This document shows positions 1-10,594 of a stretch of DNA of 64,000 nucleotides, piece after piece; position 1 is the stretch's first letter, and every line of letters starts with the position of its first letter. The notes below the pieces were generated by a model. It did no database searches and was not told the origin of the DNA. It was given only the letters and a program-made list of their open reading frames with translations. Source of the DNA: Neelides folsomi (Eukaryota > Arthropoda > Collembola > Neelipleona > Neelidae); the NCBI GenBank assembly GCA_034687125.1, contig JAQGBZ010000292.1, positions 1 through 64,000 on the forward strand, in the 5' to 3' direction. Both the position numbers and the translations under genes were made by a program.

Positions 1-96
1 ATATAGGTTAGTTATTTTAGTATATTTTAGGTCATATTTTATAGTGATAATTATGATTAATTTATTAAATCGATGTCATTTTTAATAAAAATTCAC

Positions 97-465
97 CTTA
101 GTATCGTGAAGTGTCACCGATTTGACTCCCCCCAAAATGACATTTTTGGCGACTTCAACACCAAGTCCGCCAAGTCCCGAAATTAGAATCCTTGAAGCGG
201 CCATTCGCGTCATGGCTTCTTCTCCAAGTACGTAAAGTTGACGAGAGTAAAGTCCCTCATCGATGCCCGGTGGGGCTCCATTGGTAGCAGTCATGTTTGA
301 GCTGTTTCCGTTCGAAGAGTTCATGGAGTGTGGCAGAGGTTGATTTACAGATTCTTTTCCTGACCCGCTTCGGTCCTCGGAGTACGATCCTCCTCCTGCT
401 GCACTCAATCTAGGCTTCTTGCTAGGCGGAGAGGCAGGGATGTCAACGTTAGCAGCTCTGGACAT
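97..465 (-). CDS. UBA1: Ubiquitin-activating enzyme E1, first coding exon (partial gene)
   Basis: E1 enzyme that adenylates ubiquitin and passes it, via a catalytic cysteine, to E2 enzymes in nucleus and cytosol. Only the N-terminal 123 codons are here. Residues 1-65 are low-complexity (Ser, Gly, Asn) and carry a short basic NLS-like stretch, PPSKKPRLS, at the place where vertebrate UBA1 has its own. Next comes the inactive-adenylation-domain start: [15 protein letters not shown], then the nucleotide-fold glycine motif GLGGLG and [15 protein letters not shown], all typical of E1 and better conserved than anything else in the exon. The exon ends in phase 0 with AAG before a GT donor at 96-95; bases 1-96 are intron and the rest of the gene lies left of the window. 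ATG at 465 is the first in frame. Upstream, TTCTTAAAG could be the acceptor of a 5'UTR intron. Identification is secure; the extreme start is less so. Confidence 0.95.
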
Positions 466-1720
466 CGACGCTGCGGCCCGCTTTAAGAAATAGAATTTTC
501 AAAATTCTAAGGCTTATTAAATACACATTAATGATACAATATCAATGATATCGATGATATCTTGTAGATGATATAATATCGATTTATATAATATTGATTT
601 ATAAAAAATATTATAATTATAAATTATGACATTCTTGATGATCTTGTCGATGGTTTAATTAAATATTTAATATTTCCAAAGCTTTTCATTCTCTAGCAAC
701 TTGGCGAGTCATGGAATATGAATTTAGAAAAAAAAGTTAGGAACTGAGCCAAGTCAGCAGAAAATAGACTGAGAAAATGGGAAACCCAGCGGTGTGGATG
801 AGAAGTCAATGAGTTGCAAAGAAGGAGAAAAAACTGTACGTGGACTTTGAAATTGAAAGTTCCCCCATGTGGGGATGTTTCCCTTACCAAAAAGAAATTG
901 TAACGAAAAGGGCGAAGGGCGGCTGATGTTCGTCGCTTGACCTTTGGGTTGAGATTCAATTTTTGATGTCTTTGGGAGAGAAAAGGGAGGAAGAGGAAGA
1001 CAAGTCGGCTCGGAGTTCGACGACAGGACGAGTGATAGAAAGAAATTATACAAAGATCATTCTCCTCCAAATCACACACCGAAAGGGAAACATGGAAATG
1101 ATTTTTACATATCCTTTGGATACAAATGACACGTTACAGGATTGGAAGAGGATCCAAACCCGCCACATAACATTCTTGGATTCATCTCATGCTCTGACTT
1201 TGTTCAGGCAAGTAATAATAAATGACAGGTTGGATGTGGAAAGTGTGTGGAAAGGGGGAAGAACCACGTGAGGTTCCAGAATGTACGAGTATTGGATGGC
1301 GCGATTTGTTTGAATCTCGGTTAAATTAAATAATTAATTTTTCAGTTTTTCACAAAACGTTTTTCTTCTCTTCATTTACATTTATTTCTTCCTTATTATC
1401 GCTCTTTTGAATGTTTTCTTCAGATTCAGATTTCAAGATTGGAATAAGTTAACTTAACTTCTTAGTTAAGATATTAATAACATATTAACGAGAAAAACTC
1501 TGATTCAATAAATTTTATAAATTAAATTAACATTTAATTCTGTCAAAGTGAAATAAGTGTAAGTCCCGAAAGAACTGGAAGTTGAAAGGAAAAAGGTAAT
1601 ATTCGTGATATACAAGATTTATATATATTTTATTTGTGTAATTTAATGAATAAAATTAGATAAGTAAACATAAACCAAATAATGTGTTAGCATTAATCTT
1701 TTACATTTTTTATTATAGAA
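466..1720. promoter_or_regulatory. Divergent intergenic region, UBA1 / SMYD4 promoters and 5' leaders
   Basis: About 1.25 kb between two genes pointing away from each other, so it should hold both promoters. A CACGTG E-box at 1265-1270 sits inside a small inverted repeat (GAACC...GGTTC, 1261-1276). The sequence from about 690 to 1320 is less AT-rich than its flanks and gives overlapping open frames on both strands, but none has recognisable protein content. On the SMYD4 side, TTTATTATAG directly before AA-ATG (1717-1718) reads as the acceptor of a 5'UTR intron, with a candidate donor AAAAAG|GTAATATT near 1594. No TATA box stands out. Confidence 0.5.
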
Positions 1721-4528
1721 ATGGTCAATTTCTCTCAATTTTTTGTGGATTATGTTTGGAAGGAGAAATATTTGGATCCATCCGACCAAAGTTTTTGGTT
1801 AAAACTTGTGGCTCTTCAAAAAGTGAATCACGATAAAAACGAATTTGTCGGATTTTCACCATTAAAATGCATTGAACATGTTGTGAACAATTATGAATCT
1901 ATCAAGCTTCGGATAGAGAATGCTGGAAGTAAGTCTTAAAGACAAAGTTAATCGTAATTTCATTTTATAAATGCATTGTATTAATGTGTAGTGTGTACTG
2001 TTATCTTATGGTTTTTGTTAAGTTTAAAGTTATTTGCATTGAGAATGCGTAAATGAGTAATAAGCTCTAGGCGCCAGGCTTGCCGACTAGTCGGCAAAAT
2101 TAATTAAAATTCTTAGGTCTTGACCTATTATCTCTCCAGGAGTTGTCTCTTATCATTCCAATTCTAATAAGGTCACTTATTCTTATTTGAATATCTTTAC
2201 AGCTTGCGGAAAGTTTGACAAGAACTCTATTTATTTTCGAGAACTTGGGAATGCCGAATACAGGAATTTGAGATATGATCAATCATTAAGAGGTGAATAA
2301 AATTATTATTTATTATAAAATTATCATTTTAGCTACCCATTTGGATTTTTTTACAAAAATTATGTAGCTGTAATATACCTATTAAAAACATTAACATTTG
2401 GATTCATTTTTAGCTTACAATTTGGCAATTTGCTTTGCCCCTTCAAGTTGTGGTTATGAGTTAGCTTTGGCTTATTCAAACCGAGCTGCTTTGTTCATTC
2501 AAATCAACGAACCAAAACTTGCTTTAAAAGATGTTGAACTTGCGTTGGCTCAAAGACATCCAGAGGAGTTGTTAGAAAAACTTTTGACCAGGAAGAAAAA
2601 ATGTGAGGAGATGATCAAACAGTACAATTCTGCCATTGACATTGAACGTACAAAATTTACAAAGGATCTTTTCACACTCAAATCCCCATCGGATACGATT
2701 ACTCATGCTGAGGATTTTGTAAAAATTGAATCAAATTCTGAAAGAGGAAGACATTTAATTGTCACTAAAGATGTTTCTCCAGGTATTTTTACATCATTCT
2801 CATTCATTTCATAGATAAAAGATAATTCAACAGTAATGTACTGATACAAATATTTTAACATATTATGATTACATACTTATATTATAATTTTGATTATGCG
2901 TTTTAGGTACGGTTGTCGTTGTTGATGATCCTTTTGCAAAAGTTCTCATCTATGAACATTATTGGGAGTTTGAACATTGTCATTTCTGCCATAAACGAAT
3001 AAAACAGTGGATTCCTTGCACCAAATGCGTTTATGTAAATTGAACATGATGATGATTCTTAATTACATTACAATATTTAATTATCATTAAATTAATTAAT
3101 TTTAATTTATTAATTTTGTTAGGCCTGCTTTTGTGACGAAACTTGTCGAAATTCTGCTAACGAATCTTTTCATTTATACGAATGCGAAATTGGAAAATAT
3201 TTGAATTTCATGAGAGTTCATCGAGCAAATTTAATCGCTCTCCGAATTGTTACATCCATCGGTCCTAAGAAGTTATACCAATATTTCAAAGAAGGACAAA
3301 CTTTTCTTCTTGGGCCAAAATACGATTCATTGAGTTATGAAACCATCTACAACTTGATTTCTCATCCAGACAAACTTAAGCGAGAAGAAATCCTCCAATA
3401 TTCAACATTCGGAACAGAAATCACAACAGTTATGGAAAACGAAACTCCCTTTTTTGTCGATATTCCAAAGGTGGATGAAAAGGGGTTTAAAAACTACATT
3501 TCGAGCTTAATCCTTCAACATTTGTTCAATTTGCCTCCTAATGCCCACAGTTTGTTTGAAGCAACTTTCAGAAGAAATGGTCCGTTAAAGCAATCCGAAA
3601 TTAGATCAGGATCAAATAAAGAATACGGAGCTGGAGCTTTTGCTGTGCTTTCGCTTATCAATCATGCCTGTGATCCAAATGTTACAAGGTGATAATTTAA
3701 ATATAAAATTATATCCATAAATTATCGATAATAAATATAATTTTACATTTACATTAATAATGAATAGCAATATTGATTATTTTAATTATTCTTTTCAGAT
3801 TCAATTTATCAAATGGAAAGACTGCTGTTGTTGCTTTGCGTTATTTACGCGCCGGTGAAGAAATTCTGGATAATTACGGTGCTCATTATGCTGTTAATCC
3901 ATTTTATGAAAGAATGGAACATTTAGCAACGAATTATTACTTTAAATGTTCATGCGTTGCCTGCAAAAATATGTTTCCTTTGCTGCCTTTCAATCCGCCC
4001 GAAGTCTTCATCTGCTCAGCTTGTTCAAAAAAGTCTGTCGAATCTGTCAGATTCCAAAGTAAATTCATCACAAAGGTTAAATTGGATAAGACAAATGAAA
4101 CTTGCCGGATTTGTTCAGAAAAATATTCATTTGTTGGTTTGAATAAGAATTTGAACATGGCAATTGACAAGCAAATCAGTGCTTTTACTTCTGTCCTTCA
4201 AAACCAACCATTGGAGGTAAGAATTTGAATTTGTGTTTAATAGCTGTAATAAATTAATATTCGTTCTATTTCTATCTAGTAAATATTAACATATTTTAAT
4301 ATTCTCAATTAGTTTTTAGTTTACTATGTAAGATATAACAAATTGTAATTAATATTTGAATTTTTATAATTGGGTTTCTTGTTTTGATAACAGGCAATGG
4401 ACAAGCTAACTAGTGCAATGGAATTCTTCAACCTTAATTTGGTAATTCCTTATCTTAAAATCAACGAATCTGAAGAAACATTCAAGCAGGCAATCAATCT
4501 CATTATCCATTTCTCACAATATGCTTAA
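1721..4528 (+). CDS. SMYD4: SMYD4-like protein: TPR, MYND zinc finger and SET lysine methyltransferase
   Basis: Coding exons 1721-1928, 2203-2292, 2414-2782, 2907-3034, 3123-3688, 3799-4216 and 4394-4528 join in frame to 637 aa. Order: N-terminal helical region; TPR-like stretch about 85-165 (FRELGNAEYRN, LALAYSNRAALF); start of the split SET domain with SERGRHLIVTKDV near 205; MYND finger with C247/C250, C260/C263, C269/C273, H282/C286; SET core with NHACDPN near 445 and DNYG near 478; post-SET Cys cluster CSCVAC at 504-509 plus two further CxxC pairs. SMYD proteins transfer methyl groups from S-adenosylmethionine to lysines; SMYD4 is the TPR-bearing member. The AdoMet/zinc motifs look intact. 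The C-terminus is short: human SMYD4 is about 800 aa with a longer helical tail, whereas this ends 44 codons into the last exon. The start is the first ATG after a good acceptor. It is convergent with DCAF6. Family assignment is strong; substrate unknown. Confidence 0.9.
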
Positions 4529-4985
4529 TCAACACTTAAATACTCAATCGATGCCTCTACCATGTTTATGTTTACTTAACAGTTTTTAAATAGAACTCAA
4601 TTAACCAATATTTATTAATCTCATATTTGGAATTATGTATGATAGCTCTAGTCAATATAACTATTATAGATTATTTACATTTTGTTGAATAATTTACAGT
4701 TTATTCATGTATTATTTTAGTATTTACTTAAATGCCATGAGTCGTTCATGATGTTCTCAATCTGACTATCGATGATTGAACTAAAAGTATTTATTATAAT
4801 ACCTTTAAGTAATGTTAAAGAGAATTATTTCCTATATTTACAAGTTCCCAATTGTAATATTTTCTTGTATTTGTGCCATTTCGAACAACGTGTGATAATG
4901 TGAGCGATTAAATTAATACTATTAAATTATACTTATACTAATTGTTATAATGATGATTATTTTCATTATGAATGCCAAAATATTG

Positions 4986-4991
4986 AATAAA
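4986..4991 (+). terminator. Candidate SMYD4 polyadenylation signal AATAAA
   Basis: Canonical hexamer about 460 bases after the SMYD4 stop, the last one on this strand before the DCAF6 coding sequence. Confidence 0.5.
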
Positions 4992-5022
4992 AATTTGTTA
5001 TTCAGATGGAATTAAATTAAGT

Positions 5023-5028
5023 TTTATT
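5023..5028 (-). terminator. Candidate DCAF6 polyadenylation signal AATAAA
   Basis: Reads TTTATT on the plus strand, so AATAAA on the minus strand, about 130 bases after the DCAF6 stop at 5156. Confidence 0.55.
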
Positions 5029-5155
5029 CATTAATGGTTAAAATAAGACAAGAGATGAATAAGACTATTTTTGTTGCGACTTCAAACGACAGATAGAGAT
5101 GAATTTTTGAAAGCACCATTGTCCATCTCATTTAGATACACACTCAATTCAATGC

Positions 5156-8100
5156 TCAATTGCCCTCGTCTCTTCTTCGCGCATCAATACCTCCACCAAT
5201 TGGCAAATCTTCGTTTCTACCACGGCGAATGTGGTTCAACACAGATAACATCCTGCATTTTAATTTTAATCATTATTTAACAATGCAAAATTTAATCTAA
5301 TGGATAATCAAAAATTGAATAATATTGTATAATCTGTTAAAATATCATTTATTTAATTTAAACCTTATCATGAATCCAGCTGGAACAGTAATTGTATCTA
5401 AAACAAATGAAAAATTACATTTACGTTTTCAATTGAAATAACTTAAAATTGCATGCTACTAACTTTAACTAACTTTAAGAAAATAATAAATGTGCAACTT
5501 AAACTATATTATCTATTAAATTATTAACTCACCTTTGGTTTCTTCTAGCATAATAGCATTTCTCTTCATCAACTGTCATGAATAACAAAAATATTTAAGA
5601 TACATAATATTGTTTATATCTAATAGTCAATCTAAAAAACACATTGTATGCCAAATAATGTAAATATAATTTTACCTCAGAAGTAGATTCAGCATCGAAT
5701 CCACACTTATCATTAATGGGAGCCCAGAGCTTCACATCATAGTCAATCCCTGACGACGCTAAAATGGGATCGAACGGATGTGGCTGAAGACAATTTACTA
5801 CCTGTTAATCCAACAAAGTTAAATTAATATAAATTAATTATTCATCTAATTATTCTGGTAAACTCTAATGTCTTACATGACTATCGGCTTCGATTGTGTA
5901 GACACATTTTCCAGTATCTCTATAAATTCATTGATAATTATGAAAATGAATTCCTTTAACATTTATTTAAATGATGTTAACTCTTACCTGTCCCAAAAGA
6001 AAATATGTCCACAATCTGACCCAGATATGATAAACTTGTCTCCCCAAAAGTTTGCTTCTTTGATCATCGTCCTATAAAGACAAACATATTAGATATTTGT
6101 TATTAAATATTATTTAGGTTTAAATAAGGCCATTAATGTCATAAAGTCAAATAAGGTCATATCGTAATATGAGAACGATGTAACACCTGGCATTCCTGTG
6201 TCCGTCATATTTCATGATAACTTTTCCTCCAGGCAAATTCTTCCAAATTTCGGACCTTAATTTTGTTCTATGACTCTCTTTTTCCTCATCTGGTTTTCTC
6301 TCTGGTTGTTTCTCAACAGGAGTAGGATTCATTTCCAAGTTCCTCTCCATTTCATTTCCAATCGACATCGAGATCCGACCAACACTTGGCCCTTCACTGG
6401 CGTAATTCAAATTGACTGATGGTTCCAAATGATGCCTTCATTTTGATCACAAAATTAAATTAAGATTAAAATATTTAAATATTATGCTAAAATTATAGTA
6501 TTATACTTCTGGCCATATGCCATAATCCATACAAACCCATATTCATGGATTGCTCATTTTCCATTTTAATAAATCTTACCTCTCAATGAAGTTGTCACGA
6601 AGAGAAGCCAATTGGTTTTCTAAATTAGGAATTGAATTTGCATGTTCCATTCCTAACTCCATTTGAGAAGGAGAAGGAGGAGTTCCTGCTTGCCCATCCC
6701 TTGAAGTTGATGGATCATCCAACGAATTGGCATTTCCAGAATTTCCTCTCTCATATGTTTCATTCAGCATCTGACTCAACACGAGAGTCATTCGTTCCAT
6801 TAAACTCGATTGAAGAGTTGGTCTTGCTTGGGCAATCTCTATTTATTTTTAAAAAAGATAAAAATTGTTAATGCATTCATAATATCTTTATTACTCTTTA
6901 CTTGTACATTAAATTGAATTTAATAAAAGTACCTCCGGATGCAGGATGATTTGGCCTTGCATTTGGTCCAGTATCTGACCAATCTCCTCTCAGTCGCAGT
7001 CTTCTCATTGTTGGCTTTTTCGCTCCTTTCCCTTTCATTTTTCGTGTTCCAGTGTTAAGTTCCATTGAGGGTTTATCTATTCCATCCTACATAGAAAATC
7101 ATAATGATAATACAATAGTATTTGCCAAAATGTATTATAGACTTTATAATACATTTAGATTTGTAACGAATTATCAAATTAATTTTTAAAATAGAAAATT
7201 GAACTTACATTGAGCCGGAACAAATAAACGTAGTCGGAAGAGAAAGAGGCAAGAAGTTCTTGACCATCTGGACTGTAGCAAATTGACGTTATTCTGTAAT
7301 ACCGTTCAGCTGTTTCCAAATCCGGAACCATAAGGCGTCGAATCAAACTCCCACTTTTGATTTGGGCTGAAAATTCGGAAGGAAATTTTAATTTTACAAA
7401 AATTAACATTTGAATCATAATGAGTTTTTTAGTATATAGTATAATATTTAGTATAATATACTTTCAATGGAACAGAGCCGTGTTCCCAATCGAAGTCTTC
7501 TTCTATCATAAATGCGCACCTGAAGAAATGACAAATTAGTATATTACATTGAGCAAGTTAGCAAATCTAAATACATTATATTAAAATGTTTATTCACTGA
7601 TTCATTATTATAAAGTAAAAAATAAAAAAACTACCGTGCTATCTGCAACTCCAACAGCGATTTCATACTGGCGGATAGGATTTACTGCCAGTGAAGTTAT
7701 AGCACGGTTACTATAAATCACGACATCTTGCTATAATATAAAATATAAAAATTAAAAACTCTGTTAATAATAAGAAAATAGCAGAAGCAAAAATTGTGAA
7801 TAACATACCGATTGATTCTCCCTTGCAGGATCATTCTAAAATAAGTGCAAAGTCATTAATTTTATTCTAACTAATTATACTATATAATCATTTTATAGAG
7901 TAAATATAAAAAATAATATTATCTTACGAGACAGTTGCAATTTTCTTTTATTCTGAGATCGTAATGTCGAACTGTTCCATCTTAAAGTAAATAGCAAAAT
8001 TAATTAAAAGCTCTTCGATTTTAAGAAATTAAATAGATGAAAATGTACAAAGAAAATATAGCCATTTATAAAAAAATAGTTTACCTTCACCACAACTTAA

Positions 8101-8778
8101 AAAAGTGTATGGTTCACTTTGAACGACAGTGAGTTTGTAAGCCGTTCCATCGTGACACTGAAAACGAGAATGCGAATTCTCTTCTGGAGATCGGTTAATA
8201 TCTATTACAAATCAAAAAAATTCAATTCATATTTTAATTTCCTATTTGATGGTATTTTGTTGAAAATTTAGGAAATTACCAGTGTAAAGAATTACTCCGT
8301 CTCCTGAACAGGAGACAATTCTTTCATCGGAAGATGCAGGCAGAAATCGAGCGGAAAAGATGTTTGACGAATGGGATGTTTTATAGTCGTAAAGAACAGT
8401 TCCTTCATATCCAAATGCATCGGTCATTTTCAAATGTAGATCGTCGGAACCAGAAAGGATCAAATTGCCACTTTCGTTCCATGAAAGTGAATTAACACAG
8501 CCTTCATGATTAGCTAATGATGCACGATAACTCCCAAGACGTTGCACCATGTCAAGATTATCTATAAAATAACGTAAAATCAGTTTTCGTATTTACATTA
8601 GTTTACTTTATTATTCATATTTATTAATTAAATATAAGATAAAAAGATACTTATAAATTGAAATGTTTGTTAAACCTTTAGCCAAATTGTAGACAAGACT
8701 CCTTTGCCCTGCATAGTTCTTGTAGTCGGTTAGTGCTTGGAAAAGTGTCAAATTCCGATTCTCTCGCCCCCAATTCAT
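5156..8778 (-). CDS. DCAF6: DDB1- and CUL4-associated factor 6 (NRIP-type WD40 protein)
   Basis: Seventeen coding exons in transcript order: 8778-8676, 8561-8280, 8201-8085, 7980-7928, 7835-7809, 7730-7635, 7519-7462, 7366-7209, 7086-6933, 6838-6580, 6435-6187, 6071-5988, 5919-5877, 5801-5676, 5572-5533, 5397-5364, 5252-5156. They join in frame to 659 aa. DCAF6 is a substrate receptor for the CUL4-DDB1 ubiquitin ligase and, in vertebrates, a nuclear-receptor coactivator. N-terminal WD repeats include [27 protein letters not shown] and FLSCGEDGTV; Y-D-x-R boxes (HYDLR, IYDRR) match the DDB1-contact WDxR motif. A middle linker keeps [13 protein letters not shown], nearly identical to the vertebrate protein, and two C-terminal WD repeats follow ([37 protein letters not shown]). 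The linker is much shorter than in human (about 860 aa total) and I see no IQ motif. ATG 8778 lies 15 bases inside its exon after a likely 5'UTR-intron acceptor; an earlier in-frame start was not found. Confidence 0.95.
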
Positions 8779-8795
8779 TTTCAAGCACTTGTCCT

Positions 8796-9532
8796 TTAAA
8801 AAAATAATTTATTGAATGATTAAATCCGATTTCAATTATTTATTTTAAAATACTAACATAACAAATATGGTTAATTAATCACCCAATTTCAATTTAAGAT
8901 GTTAGTGTAATTCATACGAAGATTAAATGAAAATAATAAACCATTTTGACATTACAGCTAAACTGACATATTACTCAATCAGTCAAAAGAATAAATAAGA
9001 GCTATCATAGCAAAACAATAATGACATCTAACTCCCAACGCCTTTTAGTCATATTTAAAGATTAAAATATTATAATCACAAAAAAGATAAGTTTTAATAC
9101 TCTGCTTAGCAAAGTTCGATATATCACACCATTAAGAACCAGTATGAACCTGATAAAAATAGGATTAACTGATTTTCTCTTTCATTATAAAAAGACCAAG
9201 CAAAAAGGAATTTTGTAAAATAATTAAATCATTATTTGAAAGATTTTAAACACAATATTCCTAGCTAGCCAAAAATATTCCTAGCTATACTGTTATGTAT
9301 AAAATCATTTGTTGACATCTTTCTTTTTCCTTCATCTGTCAAATGGCCGAAATTTCATGTTTCAAAATATAATATTTTAAACGGAGTTTTAAATAACCCT
9401 TCATTACTAAAAGGTATTAAAATAAAAACAATATAATTATTACTGGAATTAATTTAAGCTAATAAACTTAGTTATACACCATATTTTAAATATTTACAAA
9501 ATACAAATAGAAGTGTGAAAAAAGTTTACCTT
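8796..9532 (-). other. Probable 5'UTR intron of DCAF6
   Basis: A TTTTTTTAAAG acceptor (AG at 8795-8794) lies 15 bases before the DCAF6 ATG, and donors GTAAAAAG/GTAAACTT lie near 9533-9545 on the minus strand. The interval is AT-rich, contains no gene, and has a short tandem duplication (AATATTCCTAGCT at about 9254 and 9273). Confidence 0.45.
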
Positions 9533-9860
9533 TTTACCAATCGGAGATAAAAATCGACTGGTGTTGTTTTATTGTATAATTAGAACGATTGTAATGCTTG
9601 ATCCCGTCGGCCCTTGAGGTTATTTTAGGGCCAGAGGAGGTCACCTTGGGGGGAACCTCGGTTCCTCCGCCCCCATATCCGAATATCGGGAGCTCGAAAG
9701 AATTATCAGGCTAACTTCGAATCTCCCGCTGGCTCTATGCCTTTCACCGCCTGAAGCCAATACCAAGCTTTCTTCTTCACTTCCAACATCTCCACAAACC
9801 CCGAAGACTTCGTTTTCTCATGTTTCCCGATTTACCCTATCGGATCTCAAGATCGGGAAG
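9533..9860 (-). promoter_or_regulatory. GC-richer block: probable DCAF6 promoter / non-coding first exon
   Basis: A sharp change in composition compared with both flanks, placed exactly where the DCAF6 5' end is expected. It contains repeated ATCGG/CCGAT words in both orientations (near 9684, 9828, 9840 and 9853) and only short ORFs (27 aa at most in the sense direction). A tRNA or SINE head was considered but the pairing does not work. Role inferred from position. Confidence 0.4.
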
Positions 9861-10594
9861 TGTTAAACCGAACCGAATCTACTGAACTATTCTTTAGCTT
9901 TGCTGTTTATAGTTTTGTATCCTACGTATAATTCAGATGAATTTAGCTGCTCTGACTCTCTGAAGTCTCTGACTAAAAAGTATGTAATTAATGTAATACT
10001 TTTAAACAAACTTTTTCAACGACTTACACGTCATTTAATTATTTTATTGGGTAATGGTGTTCACTTACTTATACATTTGTATCTTTTTTATTAATGTTTC
10101 ACAATTTTTGTTCATGCTTTACTTTATTAAATTATGGTTTCAAATTGCAGTTTGAAAAAGTACAAGTCCATTGACATTATACGATGTGTGACGTGTATAC
10201 TTCTGAAATTAAATTTTATTGTTTTTTATAACTTAAGTAAAAGATAAATGCATTATGTAATATCATTAAAAAATTACTAATTTTAAGGTATGCTTTAGGT
10301 AAGGTATGCTTTAGTACTACTAATTTTAAGTAGAGTATGTATATGAGTATGTACTAAAAGTATGAAATAGACAAAATATTTAGAATATGGTACTGCAGAT
10401 ATTTATATTATACAGTTTGATTAAATATGTCTTATTTTTACGCAATTGAGAATACAGTAAAGTACCTACTTATAAATAAATAAAATTGTGTAATGCTAAT
10501 TTTATACTACGTAAATGATGCTTTAAACATAGGATACATAATTAATAGATTAGGTATGTAAAGTAGTTATCAATAAATTGTCGACTGTTCTCAT
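9861..10594. other. AT-rich intergenic spacer between fRMsr and DCAF6
   Basis: This spacer should contain the 3'UTR of the fRMsr gene and the DCAF6 upstream region. I see no gene. A nested direct duplication is present: AAGGTATGCTTTA at 10285-10297 and 10301-10313, itself flanked by two copies of ACTAATTTTAAG. No AATAAA stands out just after the fRMsr stop. Confidence 0.45.

Larger units (their letters stand above)
4529..5155. other. Convergent 3'UTRs of SMYD4 and DCAF6
   Basis: This 627-bp interval separates two stop codons that face each other. It is AT-rich with no other gene. Each strand has its own AATAAA, only about 32 bases apart, so the two mature 3' ends should abut or overlap by a few bases near 5000-5015. 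Confidence 0.65.

Noticed and set aside
963-1271. 102-codon plus-strand ORF between UBA1 and SMYD4
   Set aside because: No family resemblance; the opposite strand is equally open in this compositionally balanced stretch, so it is probably chance.
5071-5280. 69-codon plus-strand ORF after SMYD4, considered as an extra SMYD4 exon
   Set aside because: It is antisense to the last DCAF6 exon, which encodes the conserved DCAF6 C-terminus.
9620-9790. Possible tRNA-derived SINE head in the GC-richer block (box-A/box-B-like words)
   Set aside because: The words are too degenerate, the spacing is wrong, and no second copy was seen in the window.
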